Shown: positions 1 to 8,525, numbered from the stretch's first letter. The stretch: 64,000 bases of DNA from Streptomyces sparsogenes (GCF_001704635.1 NZ_MAXF01000023.1:1-64000), one strand, 5' to 3'. Numbers and translations are program-made. The notes: a model not told the origin generated them from the letters alone.

Positions 1-746
1 CACGCTGCTCGCGCGCCCGGATCGCGCGCGAGCTGCACGACGTGGTCGCCCACCACATGTCGGTGATAACGGTGCAGGCGGACAGCGCCCCGTACCGGAT
101 CGGCGGCCTGCCGCCCGAGGCGGAGCGGGAGTTCGGCACCATCGCGGCCACCGCCCGTGAGTCCCTGGCCGAGATGCGGCGGCTGCTGGGCGTGCTGCGC
201 AGCGAGGACACCCGCGGGGAGCGCGCGCCGCAGCCCGGTCTCGACCGGGTGCCGCAACTGGTCGAGGCGACCGTACGGGCCGGGATACCCACCAAGTTGT
301 CGATCGCGAAGGACGTGGCCGCGCTCGGGCCGCTGCCGCAGGCGGTGGACCTGTCGGCGTACCGGATCGTGCAGGAGGCGCTGGCCAATGTGGTGCGGCA
401 CGCCCCGGGCGCCCCGACGAACGTGTCGATCCTGGCCTCCGCGGACCGTACGGGGCTGACGGTGCTCGTCGTCAACGGCCCGGCCGGCGGCACGTCCCGG
501 CCGCCCCTGGAGACCACCGGCACCGGCCACGGCCTGGTCGGCATGCGGGAACGCGTCCGGCTGGTCGGCGGCACCCTGGACACCGGCCCGCTGCCCGACG
601 GCGGCTTCCGCCTGGCGGCCCGGCTCCCGCTCGTCGAGGTGGCCCGGCCCACAGCAGAAGCAGACGCAGCAGAATCAGCGAGCGCGGCAGACTCAGCGAG
701 CGCAGAAGGCGCGACAGGCGCAGAAAGGGACCCCCACGCTCCATGA
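1..746 (+). CDS. Sensor histidine kinase, NarL/DesK type (5' end outside window)
   Basis: The gene enters from the left edge, so its start and any membrane sensor part are missing; about 247 codons are visible. The first residues hold the phosphoacceptor box (ELHDVVAHH, His at visible codon 12), followed by the dimerisation helix, an N box (QEALANVVRHA, roughly codon 120) and a G box (GTGHGLVGMRERV, roughly codon 175). This is the HisKA_3 plus HATPase_c arrangement of two-component kinases. The C-terminus is an Ala/Ser/Glu tail with no recognisable domain. The stop overlaps the next start as ATGA, so kinase and response regulator are translationally coupled and form a cognate pair. The stimulus cannot be read from the visible part. 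Confidence 0.93.
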   Translation, partial: RCSRARIARELHDVVAHHMSVITVQADSAPYRIGGLPPEAEREFGTIAATARESLAEMRRLLGVLRSEDTRGERAPQPGLDRVPQLVEATVRAGIPTKLSIAKDVAALGPLPQAVDLSAYRIVQEALANVVRHAPGAPTNVSILASADRTGLTVLVVNGPAGGTSRPPLETTGTGHGLVGMRERVRLVGGTLDTGPLPDGGFRLAARLPLVEVARPTAEADAAESASAADSASAEGATGAERDPHAP

Positions 747-1417
747 CCATCCGGGTGATCATCGTCGACGACCAGGCCATGGTGCGCGCGGGCTTCGCCG
801 CGCTGCTCGCCGCGCAGAGCGACATCGACGTCGTCGGCGAGGCCCCCGACGGGAAGCAGGGGGTCGAGGTGAGCCGCAGCACCCATCCGGACGTGGTGCT
901 CATGGACGTCCGGATGCCCGAGATGGACGGCCTGGAGGCGGCGCGCCGCCTGCTCGACCCGCCGCCCGGGGTCACCCACCGCCCGAAGGTGCTGATGCTC
1001 ACCACCTTCGACGTGGACGACTACGTGTACGAGGCGCTGCGCGCGGGCGCCAGCGGCTTCCTGCTCAAGGACGCCCCGCCCGCCGACCTGATCTCGGCGG
1101 TGCGGGTCGTGGCCGCCGGGGAGGCGCTGCTCGCCCCGTCCGTGACCCGCCGTCTCATCGCCGACTTCGCCCGGCAGCGGCCCGCACCGCGCAAGAACCT
1201 CGCCGTGCGGCGCAGCGGGCTCACCCCGCGCGAGACCGAGGTGCTGGAGCTCATCGCCCGCGGGCTGTCCAACCAGGAGATCGCGGAGTCGCTGGTGCTG
1301 GCCGAACAGACCGTCAAGACGCACATCGGGCGGGTGCTCGCCAAGCTGGGGCTGCGCGACCGGGCCCAGGCCGTGATCTTCGCCTATGAATCGGGCCTGG
1401 TGACACCGGGTCAATAG
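743..1417 (+). CDS. Response regulator, NarL/LuxR family
   Basis: A 224-residue transcription regulator that should receive phosphate from the kinase encoded just upstream. The receiver domain covers about residues 3-120, with acidic residues D9/D10, the phosphoacceptor D55 in LMDVRMPE and the conserved Lys in GFLLKDAP. A GerE/LuxR helix-turn-helix covers about residues 155-215 (LTPRETEVLELIARGLSNQE, then TVKTHIGRVLAKL). Length is typical of the family. The start is fixed by the 4-base overlap with the kinase stop. Targets are unknown; the secreted hydrolase about 110 bases downstream is a neighbour but not clearly in the same transcript. Confidence 0.96.
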   Translation: MTIRVIIVDDQAMVRAGFAALLAAQSDIDVVGEAPDGKQGVEVSRSTHPDVVLMDVRMPEMDGLEAARRLLDPPPGVTHRPKVLMLTTFDVDDYVYEALRAGASGFLLKDAPPADLISAVRVVAAGEALLAPSVTRRLIADFARQRPAPRKNLAVRRSGLTPRETEVLELIARGLSNQEIAESLVLAEQTVKTHIGRVLAKLGLRDRAQAVIFAYESGLVTPGQ

Positions 1418-1528
1418 CCACCCCCTACCCAGGTATGACCCGGCAGTTGGCTCCGGGGTGTGACGCTTCGCCACCCACCGTCTTCCTACGTTTCCCTCCG
1501 CCAGCGAACGACAGAGGGGGACGCGACC

Positions 1529-2731
1529 ATGTCGCACACATCGGTCGGCCGACACCGGGCCCGCAGCCTGATCACCGCCGCGCTCATGGTCACCGTGATG
1601 GCGGGCACCGCGGGCTGGACCGTGGCCCATGAGCAGCAGGCCATCACCGGCCCGCCGCCCGGCACGGCCGCCTGGCGCGCGGACCACTCCCTGGGCCCCG
1701 GCGCCGCGGGCCGGCTGCCCGACCCGGCCGACGCCTCCCCCGCCGAGGTCGCGCGTTTCTTCGCCCGGCTCACCGCGGCCCAGCGGCACACCCTGGCCCT
1801 GCGCCATCCGCTGGTCGTCGGCAACCTCGACGGCGCGCCCGTGGCGCTGCGCTACACCGCCAACGCCCTCGCGATCCGGGCGGAGCGCGACAGGGAGCGG
1901 ACCGCCGACCCCGAGAGCCCGCTCATCGACCGCTACACCCGGCTCCTCGCCCCCGGCCGCCGGATCCTGGCCTTCGACCCGCGCGGCCGCGGCCAAGTGG
2001 CCGAGGTCTACGGAGACCTGACGACCGCGCAGCGCACGGCGGTGCTCGTGCCGGGCTCCGACACCGACCTGGGCGACTTCGACCGCGTCAGGGCCTCGTA
2101 CGGCTCGGCGGCGGGCATGGCCAGGTCGCTGCGCGCGCAGATGGCCCGGGAGGCGCCCGGGGTCCGCTCGGCCGTCGTGGTCTGGGTCGGCTACACCACC
2201 CCGCTGGGCCTGGGCCCGGACGCCGCCACCGGTCGCCTCGCCAAGGCGGGCGCGCCCCGCCTCGACCGCTTCCTCGCCGGTCTGGCCGCGACGGCCGGCG
2301 AGGCCCTGGAGGCCCCGCCGGCCGTCTTCTGCCACAGCTACGGCTCGGTCGTCTGCGGGCTGACGTCCTCCGGCCTGGACCGGGCGGAGATCTCCGACCT
2401 GGTGGTCTTCGGCAGCCCCGGGGTCCGGGCCGACGACGCCGCGGACCTGGGCCCGGCCGCCCGGGTGTGGGCGGCGCGCGACGGCTCCGACTGGGTGCGG
2501 CGGGTCACCGGCTTCGACTTCCTGGGGCTCGGCCACGGCGAGGACCCGACCGACCCGTCCTTCGGCGCGCGGGTCGTCTCAGCCGCCGGGGCCCACGGCC
2601 ACACCGGCTACTTCGCGCCCGGCACCGAGTCGCTGCGCAACTTCGCGCGGATCGCCGTCGGCCACTTCGCCGCGGTCCGCTGTGCCGACGGCGCGGGCTA
2701 CGACCGCGACTGCCGCCATGGCCTCGGCTGA
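1529..2731 (+). CDS. Secreted alpha/beta hydrolase, DUF1023 family
   Basis: A 400-residue protein with a short basic N-terminus and one hydrophobic segment (about residues 14-32), consistent with export or a membrane anchor, then an alpha/beta-hydrolase domain. The nucleophile elbow CHSYGSVVC puts the catalytic Ser at about residue 270, and Asp and His residues in the C-terminal half can complete a triad. The pattern matches the actinobacterial DUF1023 group, whose substrates are not established. I chose ATG 1529 because AGAGGGGGA lies at the right distance upstream and the hydrophobic segment then starts near the N-terminus; an in-frame GTG at 1460 lacks these. It is followed by a small membrane gene overlapping by 14 bases. 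Confidence 0.85.
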   Translation: MSHTSVGRHRARSLITAALMVTVMAGTAGWTVAHEQQAITGPPPGTAAWRADHSLGPGAAGRLPDPADASPAEVARFFARLTAAQRHTLALRHPLVVGNLDGAPVALRYTANALAIRAERDRERTADPESPLIDRYTRLLAPGRRILAFDPRGRGQVAEVYGDLTTAQRTAVLVPGSDTDLGDFDRVRASYGSAAGMARSLRAQMAREAPGVRSAVVVWVGYTTPLGLGPDAATGRLAKAGAPRLDRFLAGLAATAGEALEAPPAVFCHSYGSVVCGLTSSGLDRAEISDLVVFGSPGVRADDAADLGPAARVWAARDGSDWVRRVTGFDFLGLGHGEDPTDPSFGARVVSAAGAHGHTGYFAPGTESLRNFARIAVGHFAAVRCADGAGYDRDCRHGLG

Positions 2732-2927
2732 GCCCCCGCCGTCCGGGTTCGCGGTGCTGTGCGCGTATCTCTTCGCCCTGGGCCGGGAGGGTGGGGAGCC
2801 CGGCGAGGATCCCGGCGACGGGCCGCCGCCCGGGGAGCGCCGGGCGCTGCTGCTCCGCGCGGCCACCGCGGTCGTCGCCTCCCTCGCGATATGCGCGGCG
2901 GCCCTCCTGGACATCGGCTCCCCCTAG
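2718..2927 (+). CDS. Small hypothetical membrane protein
   Basis: A 69-residue frame that begins inside the last codons of the hydrolase gene and is probably translated by coupling. The N-terminal half is polar and Pro/Gly/Glu-rich; residues about 44-62 (RAATAVVASLAICAAALLD) form one likely transmembrane helix close to the C-terminus. I do not recognise a family. Support is the high third-position GC, the coupled start and the terminator just after the stop. It could be non-coding, so confidence is moderate. Confidence 0.45.
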   Translation: MASAEPPPSGFAVLCAYLFALGREGGEPGEDPGDGPPPGERRALLLRAATAVVASLAICAAALLDIGSP

Positions 2928-2964
2928 GCGGGTGGGATCGGCGGCGGGCAGCGGCGGGCACGGC

Positions 2965-2996
2965 GACGCCGGCCCGGACGGGTCCGGGCCGGCGTC
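2965..2996. terminator. Bidirectional terminator hairpin
   Basis: A perfect 14-bp stem (2965-2978 with 2983-2996) with a 4-base CGGG loop lies between two convergent genes, so it can stop transcription from both sides. Confidence 0.8.
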
Positions 2997-3019
2997 GGGG
3001 TGCGGGTCACGCGCTGCGG

Positions 3020-3964
3020 CTACGGCTTGTCGAAGGTCCAGACGGCGCGGGCGCCGGGGCCCACGACCAGGGTCGAGTTGCCGATCCGCTCGGTGTGCCG
3101 GTAGTCCACCGACTTGTTGAGGGCCATGGTGATCTGCTTCAGGCCCACCTTGTCGGCCGGAACCACGTCGAACTGGACCGTGGTGAGGCCGTCCTTGACG
3201 AGGACGCCACCCTTGACGTGCCGGATGTCCAGCCCGCCCGCCTCGTACAGCGGAAGCTGCTGCTCGAGGTCGCGTTCGGTGACGGCGAAGCGGACGCGGG
3301 TCAGGTCCCGCATCAGGTGGTCCTTGTAGGTGTCCGGAAGGTAGCGCTGTCGGCTGACGTCACCGGGGTAGCTCGCCGGGCCCGTCTTGCTGCGCGGGTC
3401 GGCGAAGTACTCCGGCCGGTACTCCATCGCCCAGGAGCCGAAGGCGTCATAGGCGGTGACCGGGATCTGGACGCCGTTGAACCACGGCACCCGGACGCCG
3501 TCGCCGAAGTCACGGGTCTGGAGGAACTCGTCCGGCTTCTCGACCCCCCGCTCCTTCAGCCCCTCGGTAACCTTCGCCAGGTCGCCCTCGTGCTCGGGCG
3601 AGTACGCCACCGCCGAGGAGCCGAAGTTGGCGTCCTGGCCGGGCAGGTCGCCGGCGCCGAACAGCTCGACGTAGGTCTGGCTGCCGTACAGGTAGCGGCC
3701 CTTCCAGGTGAGGTCGCCACCGGTGGTGGTGCGGACCTCGAAGGCGCCGAACTCGCGCAGGAACTGCGAGTTCTCGACGGCGTCGGCCGTCTCCCGGTCC
3801 AGCACGCCGTAGGAGTGGTTGTAGAAGAGGAGCTGGTCATCGGCCGATGCCCGGCTCTCGGCGTGGCGCGCCGTCTGCGCGCCGGCCTGGGCGGACCCCG
3901 CGAAGGCCACACTGGCGACCACGGCGAGGCCTACGGTTGCCCTTAAAACACGACGAATAAACAT
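3020..3964 (-). CDS. Secreted DUF5829-like protein
   Basis: A 314-residue protein with a clear Sec signal peptide (MFIRRVLRA, then a hydrophobic run ending near SAQAGA, cleavage about residue 27). The mature part has LLFYNHSYGVLDRETADA and FEVRTTTGGDLTWKGRYL stretches that I associate with the streptomycete DUF5829 family; no catalytic motif is evident and function is unknown. The start ATG 3964 is preceded by no strong Shine-Dalgarno, but the signal peptide supports it. The 5' flank (4005-4020) has a 15-base match to the flank of the sugar ABC operon at 54.5 kb, so this gene may be co-regulated with carbohydrate genes. The family name is from memory and less certain than the export prediction. 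Confidence 0.7.
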   Translation of the reverse strand: MFIRRVLRATVGLAVVASVAFAGSAQAGAQTARHAESRASADDQLLFYNHSYGVLDRETADAVENSQFLREFGAFEVRTTTGGDLTWKGRYLYGSQTYVELFGAGDLPGQDANFGSSAVAYSPEHEGDLAKVTEGLKERGVEKPDEFLQTRDFGDGVRVPWFNGVQIPVTAYDAFGSWAMEYRPEYFADPRSKTGPASYPGDVSRQRYLPDTYKDHLMRDLTRVRFAVTERDLEQQLPLYEAGGLDIRHVKGGVLVKDGLTTVQFDVVPADKVGLKQITMALNKSVDYRHTERIGNSTLVVGPGARAVWTFDKP

Positions 3965-4004
3965 GCCGGTGATCCTAAGCGGTGCCGATCACAAAGGGAA
4001 CGTT

Positions 4005-4020
4005 TGTTCGTGATTCAAGG
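4005..4020 (-). promoter_or_regulatory. Candidate IclR-regulon site upstream of the DUF5829-like gene
   Basis: TGTTCGTGATTCAAGG; bases 4001-4015 (CGTTTGTTCGTGATT) are identical to 54578-54592. It lies about 40 bases before the ATG at 3964. The right half deviates from the TTCGGA seen in the other sites, so this is the weakest member of the set. Confidence 0.45.
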
Positions 4021-4046
4021 GTTCACCACTCCCGGCCGCGCATGCG

Positions 4047-5078
4047 CTACTCCCGGCCCGCGCTGGTGAAGGTCATGTCCTCGTAGCGGTCCCCCGCGAC
4101 CCGGCCCGCGATCGGCTCCAGCGCGGCCAGCTCCTCCTCGCTCAGCTCGATCCGCGTCGCCGCCGTGTTCTCCTCCAGGCGGCGCCGGCTGCGCGTGCCG
4201 GGGATCGGCACCACGGCCAGGCCCGCGTGGACCCGCGCCCGCTGCTGCACCCACGCCAGCGCGATCTGCGCGAGCGTCGCCCCGTGGGCCTCGGCGACCT
4301 TCCGCACGGGCTCCAGCAGGGCCGCGTTGGCCGCCGCGTTGTCGCCCGTGAAGCGGGGCTGCCGGCGGCGGAAGTCGTCGCTGGGCAGTTCCCGGTCGGC
4401 GTTGGCGAACGACCCGGTCAGGAAGCCTCGGCCGAGCGGCGAGTAGGGCACGAAGGCGACGCCCAGCTCGCGCGCCGCGCCGACCACCCCCTGCTCGACG
4501 TCCCTGCTGAACAGCGACCACTCCGACTGCACCGCCGCAATCGGGTGCACCGCGTGCGCGGCCCGCAGCTCGCCGCCGGTGACCTCGCTGAGCCCGAGGT
4601 GCCTCACCTTGCCCTCGGCCACCAGCTCGGCCATGGCGCCGACGCTCTCCTCCAGCGGCACGTCGGGGTTGCGCCGGTGCATGTAGTAGAGGTCCACATG
4701 GTCGACACCGAGGCGGCGCAGGCTGTTCTCGATGGCCTCACGGATGTACGGGGCGTCGTTGCGGATCACGGTCCGCCCGTAGGGGTCGTCCGGCGAGCGC
4801 ACGATGGAGAACTTGGTCGCCAGCACCACCCGGTCCCGGTGGGCCCGGACGAAGGGGGCGAGGAACTCCTCGTTGGCGCCGAGGCCGTAGACGTCGGCGG
4901 TGTCGAGGAGGGTGACACCCAGCTCCAGGGCCCGCTCCAGCGTGGCCCGCGCCTCCGTCTCGTCCGTCGGTCCGTAAGCCCAGCTCATGCCCATGCAGCC
5001 CAGGCCCTGCACCCCGACTTGGGGGCCGTCGGTGCCCAGCGCGACGGTGTCGAGCTTCTCGCTGTCCGCGGTGGTCAT
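4047..5078 (-). CDS. Aldo/keto reductase
   Basis: A 343-residue NADPH-dependent oxidoreductase of the aldo/keto reductase superfamily, expected to be a cytoplasmic TIM barrel reducing aldehydes or ketones. The tetrad is visible: Asp and Tyr in LLDTADVYG, Lys in VVLATKFSI and His in YYMHRRN; the C-terminal NADP-binding loop is VVPIPGTRSRRRLEEN. Length and motifs fit the AKR group related to YajO and plant auxin-induced reductases. The MerR gene lies upstream with only a 7-base gap, so the two are one operon driven by the MerR promoter near 5.6 kb; the reductase probably detoxifies whatever the MerR protein senses. Confidence 0.94.
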   Translation of the reverse strand: MTTADSEKLDTVALGTDGPQVGVQGLGCMGMSWAYGPTDETEARATLERALELGVTLLDTADVYGLGANEEFLAPFVRAHRDRVVLATKFSIVRSPDDPYGRTVIRNDAPYIREAIENSLRRLGVDHVDLYYMHRRNPDVPLEESVGAMAELVAEGKVRHLGLSEVTGGELRAAHAVHPIAAVQSEWSLFSRDVEQGVVGAARELGVAFVPYSPLGRGFLTGSFANADRELPSDDFRRRQPRFTGDNAAANAALLEPVRKVAEAHGATLAQIALAWVQQRARVHAGLAVVPIPGTRSRRRLEENTAATRIELSEEELAALEPIAGRVAGDRYEDMTFTSAGRE

Positions 5079-5085
5079 ATGGTGT

Positions 5086-5538
5086 TCAGGCCCTCTCCGC
5101 CGAGCGTCGGGCGCCGGCGTAAATTTCGATCTTGAAGTCGAGGACGTGCAGGGTGTCCTGCAGCTCGGCGATCCGCTCCCGCACGTTCTCCCGGTGGGCG
5201 GTCAGCAGCGCCTCGCGCTCGCTGAAGGTGTGCTCGCCCTCGCGCACCAGCTCGGCGTAGCGGACCATGTCGGCGACCGGCATCCCGGTCAGCCGGAGCT
5301 TGCCCACGAGCTCGAGCCAGTCGAGGTCGCGGTTGGAGAAGCGGCGCTGGCCGGTGTGGGTGCGGTCCACGTGCGGCATCAGCCCGATCCGCTCGTACCA
5401 GCGCAGGGTGTGCGCCGAGAGGCCGGTGTGGGCGGCGACCTCGCTGATCGTGTAGCGGTCCTGCCCGGTGGGCCGGGGGTGGGTGACCCGCCCCGCGCAC
5501 GTCCGCACCTTCACCGGTGCGCTCTCCAACACGGTCAT
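5086..5538 (-). CDS. MerR-family transcriptional regulator
   Basis: A 150-residue regulator. The winged helix-turn-helix begins with YTISEVAAHTGLSAHTLRWY (about residues 29-48) and continues RIGLMPHVDRTHTGQRRFSN; a long helix with heptad-like Leu/Glu spacing (about 100-140) is the dimerisation coiled coil. There is no Cys cluster like that of metal-sensing MerR or SoxR, so the signal is probably an organic compound. About 28 extra residues precede the usual MerR start; ATG 5538 is kept because GAGAGGTGGAG stands at the right distance. The gene is the first of an operon with the aldo/keto reductase and sits behind a textbook MerR operator, so it likely controls itself and the reductase. Confidence 0.93.
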   Translation of the reverse strand: MTVLESAPVKVRTCAGRVTHPRPTGQDRYTISEVAAHTGLSAHTLRWYERIGLMPHVDRTHTGQRRFSNRDLDWLELVGKLRLTGMPVADMVRYAELVREGEHTFSEREALLTAHRENVRERIAELQDTLHVLDFKIEIYAGARRSAERA

Positions 5539-5589
5539 GCCGCTCCACCTCTCGCCGTCGCTGATCCGTAAAGCCTCACGACGTTCTCA

Positions 5590-5620
5590 ACGCTATTGAC
5601 TTGGAGTGCACTCCAAGCAA
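5590..5620 (-). promoter_or_regulatory. MerR-type promoter with 19-bp spacer and 18-bp palindromic operator
   Basis: Read on the minus strand, TTGCTT (5615-5620) and TAGCGT (5590-5595) can serve as -35 and -10 boxes separated by exactly 19 bases, the overlong spacer that MerR proteins untwist. CTTGGAGTGCACTCCAAG (5600-5617), a perfect 18-base palindrome, fills that spacer. It points at the merR-reductase operon. Confidence 0.82.
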
Positions 5621-5694
5621 GCCCGGATTTGAGGAATTCTTGGCTCCCCTTCCCGGGGTCCGGCCGCCGGCGGCCCTTGGCTAGGCTCTGGACC

Positions 5695-6510
5695 ATGGAG
5701 AGCCTGCGGATGATCGAGAACTGGCCGGTGTCCACGGCGGCCGCCGCCGTCGTGCGCGCGGACGGCACGGTGGCCGGATCGTACGGCCCCGCCGACCATC
5801 GCTTCCCCCTCGCCTCGGTCACCAAGCCGCTGGCCGCGTACGCCGCGCTGGTCGCCGTCGAGGAGGGCGCGGTCGAGCTGGACGAGCCGGCCGGGCCCGA
5901 GGGGGCCACGGTCCGCCACCTGCTGGCCCACACCTCCGGGCTCGCCTTCGACGAGCACCGCTCCGCCGCCGCGCCCGGCACCCGCCGGCTGTACTCCAAC
6001 GCCGGGTTCGAGGTGCTGGGCGACCACATCGCCAAGGCCACGGACATCCCCTTCGCCGAGTATCTGCGCCAGGCGGTGCTGGAGCCGCTGGGCATGGCCT
6101 CGACCGAGCTGTCCGGCTCCCCCGCCAAGGACGGCGTGTCCACCGTCGCCGACCTGACCCGCTTCGCGGCCGAGCTGCAGGCCCCGCGGCTGCTGGCCGA
6201 CCGGACGCTGGCGGAGGCCACCGCCGTCGCCTTCCCCGGGCTGGGCGGGGTGCTGCCCGGCTACGGCCACCAGCGGCCCAACGACTGGGGGCTCGGCTTC
6301 GAGATACGCGACGGGAAGTCCCCGCACTGGACGGGCGCCGCGTCCTCGCCGCGCACGTTCGGGCATTTCGGGCAGTCCGGGACGTTCCTATGGGTGGACC
6401 CGGACGCGCGGGCGGCCTGTGTGGCCCTGACGGACCGGGCCTTCGGCCCCTGGGCGATCGAGGTCTGGCCCGCGCTGACCGACGCGGTCCTCGCCGAGCT
6501 GCGCGCCTGA
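5695..6510 (+). CDS. Serine hydrolase, beta-lactamase/class C PBP-like
   Basis: A 271-residue protein with the three motifs of the serine beta-lactamase-like family: SVTK (nucleophile Ser, about residue 40), YSN (about residue 100) and HFGQSG (about residue 224). No signal peptide is seen, so it is cytoplasmic and more likely an esterase or peptidase-like enzyme than a drug-resistance lactamase. I chose ATG 5695 rather than an upstream in-frame start at 5596: TAGGCT (5682-5687) looks like a -10 box placed so that transcription starts at or next to the ATG, and there is no Shine-Dalgarno, the usual picture of leaderless Streptomyces genes. Confidence 0.87.
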   Translation: MESLRMIENWPVSTAAAAVVRADGTVAGSYGPADHRFPLASVTKPLAAYAALVAVEEGAVELDEPAGPEGATVRHLLAHTSGLAFDEHRSAAAPGTRRLYSNAGFEVLGDHIAKATDIPFAEYLRQAVLEPLGMASTELSGSPAKDGVSTVADLTRFAAELQAPRLLADRTLAEATAVAFPGLGGVLPGYGHQRPNDWGLGFEIRDGKSPHWTGAASSPRTFGHFGQSGTFLWVDPDARAACVALTDRAFGPWAIEVWPALTDAVLAELRA

Positions 6511-6544
6511 GCCGTGCCCGGCAGCCGCGCCCGACAGCCCGGCG

Positions 6545-6598
6545 CGGCCCGGTCGGCCAAAGCGGCCCGGTCGGCCGTAGCGGCCCGTCAGCCGTACG
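6545..6598. repeat. Three 18-bp tandem repeats at the 3' end of the pirin gene
   Basis: Units at 6545-6562, 6563-6580 and 6581-6598 follow cggcccggtcggcc plus four bases. The gene-proximal unit carries TCA (6588-6590), the pirin stop on the minus strand; the outer units have lost the stop. Two comparable arrays occur at 12363-12464 and 58081-58174. Confidence 0.8.
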
Positions 6599-7292
6599 AG
6601 GGCTCCGCGCGCATCGCCCACACCAGCAGCTCCGTCGGGGTCAGGGCGTGGGCCACCAGGTCCCGGCCCTCGGTGATCCGCGCCGCGTCCCCCGCCGTCA
6701 GCGTGTGGCCGGCGAGACGTATCTCACCCCGCACCACATGGGCGTACACCCAGGGCGCGGCGGGCAGCGCCACCCGCGCCCCGGCGGCCGGCCGCCGCAC
6801 GGCGAGCGCGGCGCCCGCCCGCTCCAGGGCGTACGGCTCGGCCGGCCCACGGTCCGCGACGCCCCGCACCACCTCGTACGCGGGCTCGGCGCCCGCCTCC
6901 GCCGAGGTGAAGCCGGGGGCCGGGGCCAGCCACATCTGAAGGAACGTCAGCGGCTCGCGGCCCTCGTTGCGCTCGCTGTGCCGCACCCCGCCGCCCGCGC
7001 TGAGCCGCTGCAGCTCGCCGGGGCGCACCACGGTGCGGCCTCCGGTGGAGTCCTCGTGGGTGAGCTCCCCCTCGACCACCCAGGTGACGATCTCCAGGTC
7101 GCGGTGCGGGTGCTCGGCGAAGCCCGCGCCCGGGGCCAGCCGCTCCTCGTTGCAGGCCACGAGTGATCCGAATCGCGCATTTTCCGGGTCGTAATACCCA
7201 GAAAAGGAAAAGGCGTGGCGCGTCTCGATGCCTGCCCCGTCTCCGCCCCGATACCGTTCACCGGCCCGCTGTACCCAGATCACCCGGATCAC
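6588..7292 (-). CDS. Pirin family protein
   Basis: A 234-residue bicupin of the pirin family. The N-terminal cupin holds the metal motif: FAEHPHRDLEIVTWVVEGEL supplies His-His and is followed by HSERN and a Glu. Streptomycete pirins are usually non-haem iron proteins with quercetinase-like or regulatory roles; the substrate here is unknown. The frame is open far upstream, but family similarity begins near IRVIWVQRAGERYRGGD, so GTG 7292 (alternative GTG 7283) is chosen; no clear ribosome site precedes either. The gene is divergent from fasR with only 48 bases between the starts, so their promoters overlap. Confidence 0.86.
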   Translation of the reverse strand: MIRVIWVQRAGERYRGGDGAGIETRHAFSFSGYYDPENARFGSLVACNEERLAPGAGFAEHPHRDLEIVTWVVEGELTHEDSTGGRTVVRPGELQRLSAGGGVRHSERNEGREPLTFLQMWLAPAPGFTSAEAGAEPAYEVVRGVADRGPAEPYALERAGAALAVRRPAAGARVALPAAPWVYAHVVRGEIRLAGHTLTAGDAARITEGRDLVAHALTPTELLVWAMRAEPSYG

Positions 7293-7340
7293 GGTACCCA
7301 CACCCACGACCCCGTCACCCGATAAGGCAGTCTTGTCCTC

Positions 7341-8525
7341 GTGCCAGAACCAGCCGCGAACAGCCCTCATCCGCACAGCGCCACGCTGCGCCGCCTGGAG
7401 AAGTCCTCCGGGAAGCTCGCAGCGAGCGCCATCGCCCGCATGGACGAGCAGCTGCCGTGGTACCGCGCGATGCCGCCGGAGAACCGGTCCTGGATCGGGC
7501 TGGTCGCCCAGGCGGGCATCGCGGCGTTCACCGAGTGGTTCCGGCACCCCGAGGCCCCGCAGGCCATCAGCACGGATGTGTTCGGCACCGCGCCGCGCGA
7601 GCTGACCCGCGCGATCACGCTGCGGCAGACCGTCGAGATGGTCCGCACCACGATCGAGGTCATGGAGTCCGCGATCGACGAGGTGGCGGCCCCCGGCGAC
7701 GAGTCGGTGCTGCGCGAGGCGCTGCTGGTGTACGCGCGGGAGATCGCCTTCGCCACGGCGCAGGTGTACGCGCAGGCGGCGGAGGCCCGGGGCGCGTGGG
7801 ACGCCCGGCTCGAGTCGCTGGTGGTCAACGCGGTGCTGTCCGGGGAGGCCGACGAGGGGGCGCTGTCCCGGGCCGCGGCCCTGGGCTGGAACTCGCCGGA
7901 GCATGTGTGCGTGGTGCTGGGCACCGCGCCCGACGGGGACAGCGAGCTGACCGTGGAGGCGATCCGGCGCGCCGCCCGCCACGCCAAGCTGCAGGTGCTC
8001 ACCGGTGTCCTCGGCGACCGGCTGGTGGTGGTCGCGGGCGGCTCCGACAATCCGCTCCAGGCGGCGAAGGCGCTGATCGGGCCGTTCGCGGCGGGCCCGG
8101 TGGTGGCGGGCCCGGTGGTCTCCGACCTGCTGGCCGCGACCAAGTCCGCCGCGGCCGCCGCGGCCGGGCTGAAGGCGTGCACCGCCTGGCCGGACGCGCC
8201 GCGGCCGGTGCTCGCGGACGATCTGCTGCCGGAGCGCGCGATGGCCGCGGACCCGGCGGCGCGTGAGCAGTTGGTGGAGGAGATCTACAGACCGCTGGAG
8301 GAAGCGGGCTCCGCCCTGCTGGAAACTCTGAGCGTATATCTGGAACAGGCAAGCAGTCTGGAAGGCGCGGCGCGCATGCTCTTCGTTCACCCCAACACCG
8401 TGCGCTACCGGCTACGACGTGTGACCGACGTCACCGGGTGGTCTCCCTCCGACGTGCGCTCGGCGTTTACTCTGCGCATAGCCCTGATCCTGGGGCGTCT
8501 GGCCGACGCGGACCCCCAGGCCTAG
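7341..8525 (+). CDS. fasR: FasR, PucR-family activator of fatty acid synthesis
   Basis: A 394-residue regulator whose C-terminus carries the PucR helix-turn-helix (AARMLFVHPNTVRYRLRRV, about residues 345-363). Its position directly before fabD-fabH-acpP-fabF is that of FasR in Streptomyces coelicolor, which binds the fabD promoter and activates the operon; I assign the name from both sequence type and synteny. The central part is an all-helical ligand region of unknown ligand. GTG 7341 is the start; there is no good ribosome site, so translation may be leaderless. The gene ends 83 bases before fabD, leaving room for the fab promoter and FasR site (a TTTGT/AACAA inverted pair at 8529-8546 is a candidate). 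Confidence 0.9.
   Translation: MPEPAANSPHPHSATLRRLEKSSGKLAASAIARMDEQLPWYRAMPPENRSWIGLVAQAGIAAFTEWFRHPEAPQAISTDVFGTAPRELTRAITLRQTVEMVRTTIEVMESAIDEVAAPGDESVLREALLVYAREIAFATAQVYAQAAEARGAWDARLESLVVNAVLSGEADEGALSRAAALGWNSPEHVCVVLGTAPDGDSELTVEAIRRAARHAKLQVLTGVLGDRLVVVAGGSDNPLQAAKALIGPFAAGPVVAGPVVSDLLAATKSAAAAAAGLKACTAWPDAPRPVLADDLLPERAMAADPAAREQLVEEIYRPLEEAGSALLETLSVYLEQASSLEGAARMLFVHPNTVRYRLRRVTDVTGWSPSDVRSAFTLRIALILGRLADADPQA

Noticed and set aside
5596..5694. A longer N-terminus for the serine hydrolase
   Set aside because: It would translate through the MerR operator and the -10 box at 5682; similarity to the family starts at 5695.
7293..8390. A minus-strand extension of the pirin gene to about 600 residues
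   Set aside because: The extension is antisense to fasR and has an Arg/Gly/His-rich composition with no domain. Pirin similarity starts near 7292.
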